Assembly: GCF_037126465.1 (NCBI RefSeq)
Contig: NW_026999299.1
Coordinates: forward strand, 186,001 to 250,000
Direction of reading: 5' to 3'
DNA length: 64,000 nucleotides
From: Ornithodoros turicata
Taxonomy: Eukaryota > Arthropoda > Arachnida > Ixodida > Argasidae
In this document: positions 41,415 to 52,203 of the stretch, piece after piece
Position numbering within the stretch: the stretch's first letter is position 1
How the letters are laid out: each line of letters opens with the position of its first letter
Position numbers and translations under genes: made by a program
The notes under the pieces: model-generated
The model's input: the letters and a program-made list of their open reading frames with translations, nothing else
Database searches by the model: none
Told to the model about the DNA's origin: nothing

Positions 41415-43207
41415 CTATGGCTTCTCTTCTGTGTGCGTGCGCTTGTGACCCCGTAGATGGCCGCTCCGGCTGAACTCTGCAGGGCAGACATCGCACTTGT
41501 ATGGCTTCTCGCCCGTGTGTCTCCGCTTGTGATGCTGTAGATAGCTGCTCTGAGTGAACTCTGCAGGGCAGACATCGCACTTGTATGGCTTCTCGCCTGT
41601 GTGTGTCTGCTTGTGACGTTTTAGGTCGCTGCTCCGGCTGAACTCTGCAGGGCAGACATTGCACTTATATGGCTTTTCGCCCGTGTGTGTCTGCTTGTGA
41701 CGCTGTAGGTGGCCGCCCAATCTGAACTGCGCAGGGCATACATCGCACTTGTATGGCTTCTCTCCTGTGTGCGTGCGCATGTGACCCTGTAGATTCCCCC
41801 TCTGACTGAACCCTGCATGGCAGACATCGCACTTGTATGGCTTCTCCCCCGTGTGTGTCTGCCTGTGACATTGTAGGTGGCAGCTCCGGCTGAACTTTGC
41901 AGGGCAGAGATCGCACTTGTATGGCTTCTCGCCCGTGTGTCTCCGCTTGTGATGCTGTAGATAGCTGCTCCGGGTGAACTCTGCAGGGCAGACATCGCAC
42001 TTGTATGGCTTCTCTCCTGTGTGCGTGCGCATGTGATCCTGTAGATGGCCGCCCTGCCTGAATTCTGCAGGACAGAAATTGCACTTGTATGGCTTCTCAC
42101 CCGTGTGCGTCCGCTTGTGTTGCTGTAGATTCCCGCTTACGCTGAACTCTGCAGGACAGAGATTGCACTTGTATGGCTTCTCGCCCATGTGTGTCCGCCA
42201 GTGATACTTCAGTTGGGCACTCTGGGTGAACTGTGCAGGGCAGAGATGGCATTTGTATGGCTTCTCGCCCGTGTGTGTCTGCTTGTGACGTTTTAGGTGG
42301 CTGCTCCGACTGAACTCTGCAGGGCAGGCATCGCACTTATATGGCTTTTCGCCCGTGTGTGTCTGCTTGTGACGCTGTAGGTGGCCGCCCAATCTGAACT
42401 GCGCAGGGCATACATCGCACTTGTATGGCTTCTCTCCTGTGTGCGTGCGCATGTGACCCTGTAGATTCCCGCTCTGACTGAACCCTGCAGGGCAGACATC
42501 GCACTTGTATGGCTTCTCGCCCGTGTGTGTGTGCCTGTGACGTTGTAGTTGGCCGCTCCGGCTGAACTCTGCAGGACAGAAATTGCACTTGTATGGCTTC
42601 TCACCTGCGTGTGTCCGCTTGTGCTGCTGTAGATTCCCGCTTACGCTGAACTCTGCAGGACAGAGATTGCACTTGTATGGCTTCTCGTCCGTGTGTGTCC
42701 GCCAGTGATACTTCAGTTGGGCACTCCGGGTGAACTGTGCAGGGCAGACATGGCATTTGTATGGCTTCTCACCCGTGCACGCTCGCTTACGAAGGCGCAA
42801 CTGGTGCACAATCCGGTTGAACTTTGCGATGTGCTGGTCACTCGACCGCGAGAATGCAGGAAGAGAGGAGGAACAGATGACACACCCAGTACTCTCCTCT
42901 TCCATTTCAGCAGCCAGTGGAGGAGCAGTGGGACACATTTCAGACTCATTCTGACACTGTGCAAACGTGTGGTGTTTCCGGCTGTCTTTCGACGCGTACA
43001 CAAGTGCACATGACTCGCTTTGGTCTTGAAGCCGTTCAGTGGCTCGACCGTTTGTAATGACTCGTGAAGTGCTGTCAAATTGTGGTTCAACGGTTATTGC
43101 GCTGATCTTGAACGGTGTCTCTGAAAAAGTGCAACCTGATGATTCTTCATCGCAAATGCCTCTGGGCTGGTACTTTACGTGGAGCGAAGCAGTGGTTTCT
43201 CTTGCTC
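41415..43207 (-). CDS. C2H2 zinc-finger protein, terminal exon with 16 canonical fingers
   Basis: The exon starts after acceptor CGAAATTTCAG in phase 1, and joins exon A (49080-49232) in frame (G|GA GCA AGA). About 130 residues precede the array, including an Ala/Glu-rich AEMEEESTGCVICSS and a degenerate finger. The helices, positions -1 to 6, are: RSAQLKY, VSGNLQQ, RSGQLQR, QSGNLQG, LGGHLQR, RSSHLKR, QSAQLKY, VSGNLQQ, QGGHLQD, RSSYLQH, RSCHLQC, QRGNLQG, LGGHLQR, RSSDLKR, QSSYLQH, RSGHLRG. Fingers 1-6 recur as 7, 8, 11-14, showing block duplication. It is probably a nuclear DNA-binding regulator. The frame ends at TAG 41415-41417, in the HTEEKP linker. Confidence 0.9.
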
Positions 43208-44670
43208 CTGAAATTTCGGAAATGGGACATTTAGAGGCCTTATCAGCACGGGCGCATCTCTAATTCACAACTATTGGAAAAACCTTATGGTATCGCGTTT
43301 GCGGTCAAGCTATGCGCGTCCGCCTCAGCAAATAATCCTCCTTGTGACTCCCTGCGGTATTTTCTGTGAGGTAAAGTGAGGTGAGGAAAAACATCTGGGA
43401 CGAAAACTGAGGTGATGGCAAAGATCGTGAGGGCATTTGCCCATCTCTGCCTGTATTCACTGGGGCGCTGCCATTTTGGGGAAACAAGGGTTGGATCACG
43501 TTGAAGAGGATATTCCCAGACAATGTGCGAACATAACAGATTCTGCGTCCCCTATTATCGGCGACGTGTTGGATGTAGGCCGGCATGTCGGGAGGATGCG
43601 GAACAGCAGAAGCCGGCAGGAGTGCTTGCAAGCAGAAACCGAGTGTAGGAACAGACTCCAGGTATCACAGAAATCCTGCTATTATATGTATTTTAAGTAC
43701 AAGACATAATATAAGCTTGAATCAAGAACAAGCATGAATGTGTACGTGAATAAATGTCTGTTATAAAATGCAAATTTTTGGCCATCAATTGCTTTTTTCT
43801 AGCTATTTGCTCACAGTCGCAGCCTTTCCTATAGGCGTAACGACGATGACAACACATTCTCTTCGCGTAAACATTGACGCCGAAGCGCAATTTAAACGTG
43901 ATTTGCAAGATAGTTGCAACAGAATGTATACATAAAGGGACGGTCTCATACCCCCTGCCCCTCTGATAAAGTGTATCATTGGATTGTACTTTGTTCAAAA
44001 TGGGATACCGCAAGTTTACCCGACAAAGCACGTCACAGCTATTAATAACCAAATAAATTGATAAGAATAATTAATAACCAAATTAAAGCGATAAAGATTG
44101 CAGAGCATGGCACGATCTGCATTGGCAACAATGAGAATAGCGACGTTGCCCTGCGGGAAAGCCTGTGACAGGATACAGAAATCGTCCGCTTTTGTGCGTG
44201 TCCACTTTCAGAAACGACTGGGGACCACGGCACCTCCCGTACATTCTCACCCGGCTTTCATGTGAAGAACATTCCAAGAAATGGCCGACACGATGGTTTA
44301 GAACAACTACATAAATCCTCAGAGACAATTTAAATGTCGCAGGACAACCTACTCCCCTCCTTCACAAATCTGAAGTCGACGGCCAACGGCGCACACAGTC
44401 CGATTACAGCTCCGACCAACGATTTCCATTACACTCCCCGTTGTAAACTGATCATGTTTCGAAATGAAGTGTCGCTGACGACATACATCGAGAAGAAGTG
44501 AGCGTTTATTTAAAAACCGTATTAAATACTCCCACTCCTAACATTTCCCACACATCACTTCACACTTCTTACACCACATCACCACACAGTCGTTACATTT
44601 CCCATGCATCACAACATAACCAACCTCCAATGCAACCCTTTTTGAGCCTCAGTCTGTTCACGCGTGCGGC
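43208..44670 (-). repeat. Segmental duplication, copy 2 (intron upstream of the 16-finger exon)
   Basis: Homologous to 33522-36100 and lacks its palindromic MITE. It starts exactly at the zinc-finger exon, so exon and flank were duplicated together. Confidence 0.85.
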
Positions 44671-46886
44671 TTTTAAAACATCCAACAGAAACACAATGTG
44701 ATGGGATAGAGACAGCATCTGTACAGCATTTCCACTATGCGCATTAGCACGTGCTTCTTAGTGTCTCCATGTTGGGGACATGTGACTGATGAAAACTGTC
44801 ACTTAAACCAAAATTTGTCCATCGTAAAAAAGGGTCAGAACGAGATGTAAATCTTACACAGAATTACGGTGCCACTGGTATTTTGCGAGTACGCTGTAAA
44901 GGATGGGCATATCTTTGACGATTACGAGCGCGCTGGGCCGCCCACCTGACACAATCACCCATGGAGCGCATCCGCTGCCGCAAAGCGTTGCGGAAAAATC
45001 TGACGAGCAGTGACGTCAAATATCTCTCGAGCTCCACTCGCGGCTGCCAGGCGAACGGATGAACACAGCGAATTCCGAATAAAGCCTGAAGATGTTCGAC
45101 TCGTCGACAATATGTCTGCACACTGCTTGTCCCGTTTCACCCGTCTGCAAGCAGGCATAGACGGATTCGTGGCGAGAATAAGATTCCTGTCTTTTGAAAA
45201 GAACTGAAATATGACAGTCATCAAAAAAGTCCGACATCGGTGGAACCTGAACTTCGCATCTCTCGATTGCCATTCGAGCGCCGATGGCCAATACGGCCAC
45301 GGAAACAACCACAGACTGGTAGAGCGTGCTTGTTCTGGAAAATAACCTGGCCGAACGCAAGGTAAGACAGTCAGCAATGTAAGCAGCAAAACTCTCATCC
45401 CTAGAGAGAATGAGATCACCTTCCTTCAGATGGACCTTGGGGGCCAGCCTCAGTGGTGTTGTCTCTGTAATAAACGTCAGTCGATGTTTGACGCTGTTGT
45501 GTTTGTGCTGTCTCTCCGTGTGTCGTCCATGCAAGGAACACTATATCCTCGAGCTGCTGAGAGGAAGTCAGCAACATGTTGTAGCACAGCCAGGAAAGGC
45601 TTCACAAGAGGCAGAGGCCACCGGGTGGGTGTGTACTACGACACGCTAGTATTTTGTTGAACGGCCCCTTGCCTCGAAGGAGCTCGGAATGTACTTAAAT
45701 CACTACTAATTTGTTAGACCAAGCCGTTCTCCCATCTATCAAAATGCACCATGCGACGTAATTCAACGAACAGGTGCACAAGGATCGCAGAATCCGTGAC
45801 TGTGCGCAACCGTGGCAATGCCCCGAACGACCCAATGAGCCGCCCGCTTTAGTTTGACGTCAAGAAAGTAGAGCCGCTGGTTGATTTAGAGGAACGCCGT
45901 CCGCTATTTTTCACTCGGAACCACACCGCAGGAAGAAGTTTCTTGTCGCTTTTTCTTTGATTTATCAGGTACAATAGACGAACATTTGTCTTCAGACAGC
46001 GTTCAAGGTTAGGCCGTGATATTATGGAGGCTGTTCTCATTGAGCTCCCCGAACAAAGTTACCCAAAAATCAGTCAACCTGTCCCCACTCGAACTTGCTT
46101 TTCTCTCCCGCGACCTTCCGTAGTTGGTGGATTATGAAAATAAACTTCAGGTGCCAGTTGGATGCTGCTCTGTCCATGTCTGTGTTTTGTATGGTGTTCC
46201 TTATTGTGATGGTATACAGGAGTTAGGGGGCTGTCACTGAATGTTTGGGGGGTGTAAGGGGAGGGGTCTGGATAAATCACTGACAAGGGAGACTTCCCCA
46301 TCCCATGTAAACCTCATAAGACACCTCCTGAAATATTTTTCTGGCTATGCAGCCGCATCATGACATAATTGACATTGTTGTCCATCATTTCTTGAATATG
46401 TTTCGATTATATGAAAAAGTCGACACCAGATATCTTATGATCATCATCAAACAAGAACATATGTCGTTTTGTTCAGCACCTTATGTACTTTTTTTAATTT
46501 CAGGTGGACGTAAATTTTAGAAGGCAGCTAGTGGAGGAAAAGATCATGGCCATAGCTCATGTGGCTCCTGGAGCTCCCAGTGGACACTCCTTATGGAGTA
46601 ACTGTTCAGAACACGCACAAACAGTTTGCTCACAGAACCAATGAGTAGGATGTTGCTCGAATACTGAGAGAAAATGGCGTAACACATAAAAATATCGTAC
46701 GACACAGTATGAGAGTAAAAACATTTCTCTCGAGGGATGCATGAAACACTGTCGGAGTATTGTGTGCATGAAGCATTGTGTGTGACACAAGCTGTGGGGG
46801 CACACCGCCTCGGACACACTTCGGGAAGCATAACACAGCGATTGCTAATATGGTGGATACTTCCGTTTTCTTTTTGGCCATGACAA
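44671..46886. other. Intron of the 16-finger gene model; no exon recognised
   Basis: Open frames here (for example 44955-45419 and 45016-45534, minus) overlap each other in different frames and have no recognised motif. Confidence 0.35.
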
Positions 46887-46990
46887 AACATCTTCGGCCG
46901 AAATGAGACTACCTTCGGCCTTAATGGTATCTTGGCCGTAATGAGACTTTCGGCTGTAATGAGACTTTGGCCGTAATGAGAAGTTACCGT
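46887..46990. repeat. Short minisatellite (GGCCGTAATGAGACTTT)
   Basis: Five imperfect 18-20 bp units based on CTTTGGCCGTAATGAGA. Confidence 0.75.
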
Positions 46991-48770
46991 TTCATCAGCA
47001 CTTACAATGCCAACACAGGCGTTCACTGTTCATGAAAGGTTTTTGAAGTGCAAGTTTTTCTTTCTTTTTTACCGATTTCAGCTTGCCTCATAAGAACAGC
47101 ACCTTGTTCCACTGTAAAAATATTTTTACTGCACACATGCATATAAGCATCTATACCCTATGGTAACCCAATACATATTCCGCATTAGCACTTGGGATAT
47201 TTTTCGTCACAACTGTGGCGACGCTTGTTTTCGGGGCCTAATTAGCTTAATGAACTCTTAACTTAAATAATCATTAACATAATTAACTCTTAGGGGCCTT
47301 TAACCTATGACGCAATATTCGATATTCGAAGTACAATTTTTCAGATATATTCGTATTCGATTCGTATTCAAAAATTTCAATATTCGCACACCTCTGATAA
47401 ATAGGAATCCAAACAACCTTGCGGCTGCTGTTCCGTCAAAGCAGTAATTCCGTTTAACAGATTTCCATTCAGTGAGACTCCGCTGTATTTCGAATTGAAA
47501 GCGCGGGAAAAGCCGGGCCACACGGCTTCCCTGCCGGGCCACGACACGCGATGGTCTGTGCGTTGGTCACCCTGTGACACCCAGTCTCCCCCGATATTCG
47601 TGGATCCCAGAGTAAAGCCCGACCAGCACAACTACTTGAACGACAACATAACAAGATAACAAACCATACATGTCCCAACGAGACTTTGCGCACAAATTGG
47701 TGAGAGACTGGCGCAAGGAAAACTTCCAGGATTTCATCTTGGCGCAAGATTGGAGCCCCACCTCTATTCTCTCGATCACTCCGTAGGGGGCGTATAAGAA
47801 GCAAAGGCACATACAGGACGTCCCCGAAAACGTGGCTCTGAATTTTAATTAAGAAAACTACGCCAAACAGAACCATGCGGTCAACGGCATTTGTTCTTAC
47901 TAAGTTTTTGCCACCTCCTGATGTGCATGTCACATAACCCAAGTTTAATTATGTAAATTTTTGCGAACTGAACTCGGAAATGTGCCGAGTAAAGGTCACT
48001 TCATTGCCCCAGGGGGAAGAGCGTGCCAAATTTACTCAAATTAATGATAATTAACGAGAGTTTTAAGGAGCTATCGTACGAGAAAAAATAGCTCAAAATA
48101 ATCCTCGACGGAGCTCGCAGATGGTAGTGTGCGACGAATTTTTCAGCGAAATCATTGTCAGTCCGACGAAAGGAGGTTGGAAACCCAGCCCACACCGGCA
48201 AAGAGATAATTGTGACTGAAATGGGGTGTTGTGGCCACGGGCTTTCTAATTAGCACAAAGAAAAGAGACGTTTTCTTGGGAATTTATTTTAGTTCAATTA
48301 AGCTAATTAGACAAATTAATGGGGTACACTGATGGAAATCACCTGTTTGGGTGGCAAAAACCTTCACGAGCATCACGCAGAAGCTTTCCAATTTTTATCT
48401 CGAGTACATTTTTAAAAATAATTAGAGGTCACTCTTACGTGAAACACCATGTATTCAAGGTGGCTGCCTCCCCCTCCCCCAATAGCTCTTTCTCCCCTCC
48501 ATAGCTACCAGTCTTTTCAATTTTAAACATTACCTACGCTGTGGCTTATGTTTCCAATTAAAGCTGAAAACGTCGAGATAATGCGACAATGTACGTACGA
48601 AATATCTCAGCGTGATTCTGCCACAGAGACTTCAGTAAAACAGAGCATGTGCTAGAAAGTTCTAATACGTGCCTCATCAAAAAGTAAAAAATATTTCTGT
48701 CGCATTCCTTTCTTTTTTTCATGCACACCCGGCTACTCGATTGTTTTTTTTTTTTGCGACTGGATCAATA
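46991..48770. other. Intron; no gene seen
   Basis: Nothing recognisable beyond short low-complexity runs (a T-run near 48743-48755). Confidence 0.3.
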
Positions 48771-49058
48771 GACCTCCCCCTGTTTGTAAACAAATGACGT
48801 CATAGTGTTCGACAGCGCCACCAATTTGGTAGAGTTGAACTACGCTCAAAGCTAGGGGGCGAACAAGGTCGCTCCCGAAAGCCACGGTCTTCATGGGATT
48901 AGTTGGTTCCTGAAAAGGACGTGACCTTCGGTGCTACTTTTCTTTCAATAGGAGGCAGTGAACAAGTGTCCATTCGTAGAACCCATCCCTCCCCTTCGGA
49001 TTTGTGTCGGTTTCAGTCTGTCTACCAAAGTCATGATGACGTTTCTCGGGTAGAGGTC
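48771..49058. mobile_element. MITE family 'GACCTC', copy 3 (intact, 288 bp)
   Basis: Begins GACCTCCCCCTGTTTGTAAA and ends TTTCTCGGGTAGAGGTC. It is the uninterrupted copy that reveals the nested insertion at 37327-37859. It lies only 21 bases from the donor of exon A. Confidence 0.85.
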
Positions 49059-49079
49059 AATTGAGCACTCTATATTTAC

Positions 49080-49232
49080 CTCCAGATGTTGAGTCTTGTC
49101 TGTGTCCCATCTGGTCCTGTTCCGCCAAGATTGCAGTGTTGTACGGCTCGGTCTTCACTTCTACGATGGGATGTTCACTTGAGCAGTCCTCATGAGGTTC
49201 TTCTTTGATGTGGTACATTCCAGCTGTCTCCC
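49080..49232 (-). CDS. Exon A of the minus-strand zinc-finger gene (two SUMO-type motifs)
   Basis: This 153-base exon has acceptor TTTTGCTTCAG and donor GTAAAT, phase 1 at both ends. It encodes ETAGMYHIKEEPHEDCSSEH and then PIVEVKTEPYNTAILAEQDQ. IKEE and VKTE fit the psi-K-x-E sumoylation consensus, which is common in C2H2 repressors and is an inference here. The exons at 61038-61190 and 61861-62013 have the same length and phase and are clearly homologous. The exon end is compatible with the zinc-finger exons at 43207 and 33521. Confidence 0.85.
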
Positions 49233-50960
49233 CTGAAGCAAAAACAAACAAGGAAGAAGTAAAAGTTCTCATATTGTAAATGTTCAAGTAAAGTTATACG
49301 GTCATCTCAACTTTCAGTCAGTTCCCTTTCTGAATCTAGTTACATTCTATTGCTTCCTACCCGAACATATTGCATACAAAAGCATCAGTCCACGAAACCT
49401 TGCTTGTAATCTCGTGTTCTTAAATTACGTCTAATATGTGGATGAGCGATATTTTCCTCGGAAACGTTCCATGAAACATTCCCCGTTTGGGTAGTACGCA
49501 GTTAGGGCAAGAGTTGTATGTCACTCGTTACGCAGTAACCAGTTACTTTTTTTTTGTAACAAAGTAACGACCAAGTTACTTTTCTAAAAATTGTAACTAA
49601 TAATGTATTCAGTTACAAAAATCGCTAACTCGTTCGTTCATTTCCTTTGTTTATGCTCGGCTTCTTCAACAGGGACGATATGGTAAATTACTACGTGGAA
49701 ATTCCCGAAATGCTGCACGCTTCTAACACGAGGTGACCTGACCTGGATGTTCAGCGCCTGGGGCCCCTCTGGTCGACAGTCATTCTCTCGTTCAGTCCTA
49801 AGGTGACCGGCATGGAGACTGCTTAGGGGTCTTCGTTTTCGGGTTTTATGATTTGTCAAATTCGGGGTGAAAAATCAGGTGCTATTTACGCGCGAGAATC
49901 AGGGTGGAAATTGAGCGCTATGAGCTCCGTTTGATATGTCAGCGGGGGATTTTCGGGTGAAACGAAAGGCATGTGAAACGAGCCACTGCTGTGAAACTGG
50001 GACAAGAAACGAGAACCTTTATATATTTCCGCTCGGAACTGAGGCAGTGAATGACCGCTATATCCAAACGCTTGCGCGAGCTCCACAAAAGCTCATCTTT
50101 TTTTCTTCCGCAGGAGGGGATTCTAAAAGGAGGACAAATAGGTTGTCACAAATAGCTCTCTTTGCTAATATTATGGTTCACTTTTCCGATGGTTTGCAGA
50201 GAACGACAAGCATTTCCACAAGGATTACACGAGGACCACAAGGATTTCTGACAGATATTGTGTTTTACCCGAATTCTTGAAAACTTGTTCAGGGGAGGGT
50301 TTGAAATTGGGTTTAACCCGAAAACCAAAGACCCTACGAATGCTGCAACGCTTTTCGGTCCTGTCGCTGACCATGAAAGCATCTCCGGAGATAAACCCTG
50401 GATTTCTTCTTTTATGTGTGTGTGTGTGTGTGTGTGTCAACTCCCAGCTGCTGCCAATAGATATATTAGAGTAACTACGCTCGCCTAAATTTGAATCCTG
50501 AGACGGTATTGCCACCCTCTGCTGATTCTCCGTGTTGTTGTAAAGTGAGTTCACCTGACCTGGCCAACAAGACCAGAGCGCATCAAACATACAGCTCGTG
50601 CGAGTCATTAGCCTAGCAGTGTATCCCGGGAAGAGACCTTAGTCCCCGTACTTTCTTTCCCACCTCCACACATGTCGGCTCCAGTGAGGATCACTCATTG
50701 CACTACGAGATTGCAACTGATAATAAGCACGTCAACATGGTCTGAGTTGGAGGAGATGTTCAGGTGATGATGATGATGATGATTACATTTTTTATGGCGC
50801 TCAGACAACTACGGTCAGAGATGTTCAGGGTGAAGGTGGCAAAAGGTGACGGGAATGTAGCATTTTCATGCCTTCTTTGCCTTCACAAACAGAAATGAGT
50901 CAGCACATCCCACACGTCGTATTTGAATTTGAAGAAGCGCGCTCGACCAAGTGACTTCAA
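49233..50960. other. Intron; microsatellites only
   Basis: Contains (TG)n at 50411-50433 and an ATG/GAT run at 50766-50781. No exon is recognised. Confidence 0.4.
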
Positions 50961-50974
50961 TATTTTTGCTAGCT

Positions 50975-51206
50975 GCGTGATGGTCTTGTTTACAGATCGT
51001 ACGAGAGATATTGCGAGACTGTTATCTCTGATCTCTATGTGTTACGCCATACCTTTGTCCTTACTCGCCATGTCCTAGTCCCGGTGGCATTGTTCTCGCC
51101 ACGCCAAAGACGACGGCTTACGGAAATAAAGTCTTCTTCCTGCGTTGGTTTCGTACGAGATGGCTGCTCATCATTCGCGCAACACCGTGGTGTCAGAAGT
51201 GGGGTG
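50975..51206 (+). mobile_element. 5' LTR end and primer-binding site of a Gypsy-type retroelement
   Basis: An AATAAA signal (51125-51130) is followed about 60 bases later by TGGTGTCAGAAGTGGGG (51188-51204), which has the form of an LTR-retrotransposon primer-binding site. The LTR left limit is uncertain. Confidence 0.5.
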
Positions 51207-51238
51207 ATGCGGATACCCCCCCCCCCCTTCAATCCACC

Positions 51239-51685
51239 ATGCTGGATCCCCCACCAGGTGGAGAAACCGCGGCCAATGGAGCGTCGGCGTCTACGAAGCC
51301 TCAGCCATTACAATTCAGCGCTGTCAGTGCCGTTGGTCTCCCAGCGCCTTCCAAGTTCGACTCTGCAAACCCAGCAGAGTGGCCGTCGTGGCGAGCAGTC
51401 TTCGAGGACTATGCCTTCGCTTCGGCTATCTCAAGATGAAACACGTGTGCGAACACTCCTCTACTGGCATGGGGCCCCAAGCTCGCCCGCTCCTCAGGGC
51501 CTCGAGAAACACGAAGACAGCAAGTGTGACGAAAGTGATAACTAAACTAGAGGGTCACTTCGTCCACCCGGCAAACGTAATCTACGAGAGCAGACGGTGT
51601 CACCGTGAAGCGCAACAGCCTGGTGAGTAGGTGGACGCATTCTACGCCAGATTGCGAGCCTATGGCGAAGCAGGAAAAAAAAATA
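51239..51685 (+). pseudogene. Gag fragment of a Gypsy-type retrotransposon, frameshifted
   Basis: The sequence shows a gag-like capsid start (PSKFDSANPAEWPSWRAVFE) in one frame. The following parts, in shifted frames, include TRVRTLLYWHG, KLEGHFVHP.NVIYESRR and VDAFYARLRAYGE. These have the spacing of retrotransposon capsid domains. At least two frameshifts and a stop break it, and it ends in a transposon fragment at 51690. No pol sequence follows. Confidence 0.7.
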
Positions 51686-51689
51686 GTCA

Positions 51690-51793
51690 TCAGATAAGCC
51701 GCACCGATGGATAAGCCGGAGAGCGCCCGTGAGAGAAAAAAAAAAAAAGAATCCCGCGTAAGCCGCGACTAATACGCGCCAAATTACGGTACA
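51690..51793 (-). mobile_element. Fragment of the CCGTAATTT TA-element
   Basis: Contains ATAAGCCGCACC, ATAAGCCGGAGAGCGCCCGTGAGA and the terminus CGCGCCAAATTACGGTA. This is one end of the family at 37327-37859. Confidence 0.65.
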
Positions 51794-52031
51794 CAGTTTG
51801 TGGAAATCTTTTGAGGACGCGCGAGAAATGGTAGTAAATCTTCACTTGTCTGAGTAGGGGCAGTTTGCCCCCACAATGCCGTTTCTACTGTACGTAAATT
51901 ATGAGTTTTGAAAATAAAAGAGTCCGAATGTGAATCTGACATGACTTACTGAAACCTCGCTGCAATACATTCCCTGGGGGACATTCCGTAAAACATACTC
52001 ACCACCTTACGTAATCTATAAAATAATTTAC

Positions 52032-52203
52032 CGTAACTATTGCTTCTTAAAGGAGACTCGCTGCAGTACTGTTCCTGTATCTGGCCCTGTTCGTGTAGAC
52101 ATGCAGCATCAGGCGGTTCCACTTTCACTCTTGAGAGCTGAACACTGAACTTTGGGGAGAGGCACATTTCTTGCAGCTGTGGATCCATATGGATGGGACT
52201 CAA
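52032..52203 (-). CDS. Exon B of the minus-strand zinc-finger gene (VKVEP motif); 5' limit uncertain
   Basis: It encodes PQLQEMCLSPKFSVQLSRVK and then VEPPDAACLHEQGQIQEQ, ending ...SNSYG across donor GTAAAT. Phase 1 at the end joins exon A in frame (TAC G|GG GAG). VKVE fits the sumoylation consensus. It is homologous to 57229-57390, though longer at the 5' side. Two acceptors are possible (after TTTGAG or after TTCTTGAG), so the first few residues are unsure. Confidence 0.75.

Noticed and set aside
45016..45534. 172-codon minus-strand open frame
   Set aside because: A competing frame of similar length overlaps it on the same strand and neither has a motif. It lies in the presumed intron of the zinc-finger gene.
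47469..47942. 157-codon minus-strand open frame
   Set aside because: No domain or codon bias, and overlapping frames on the same strand.
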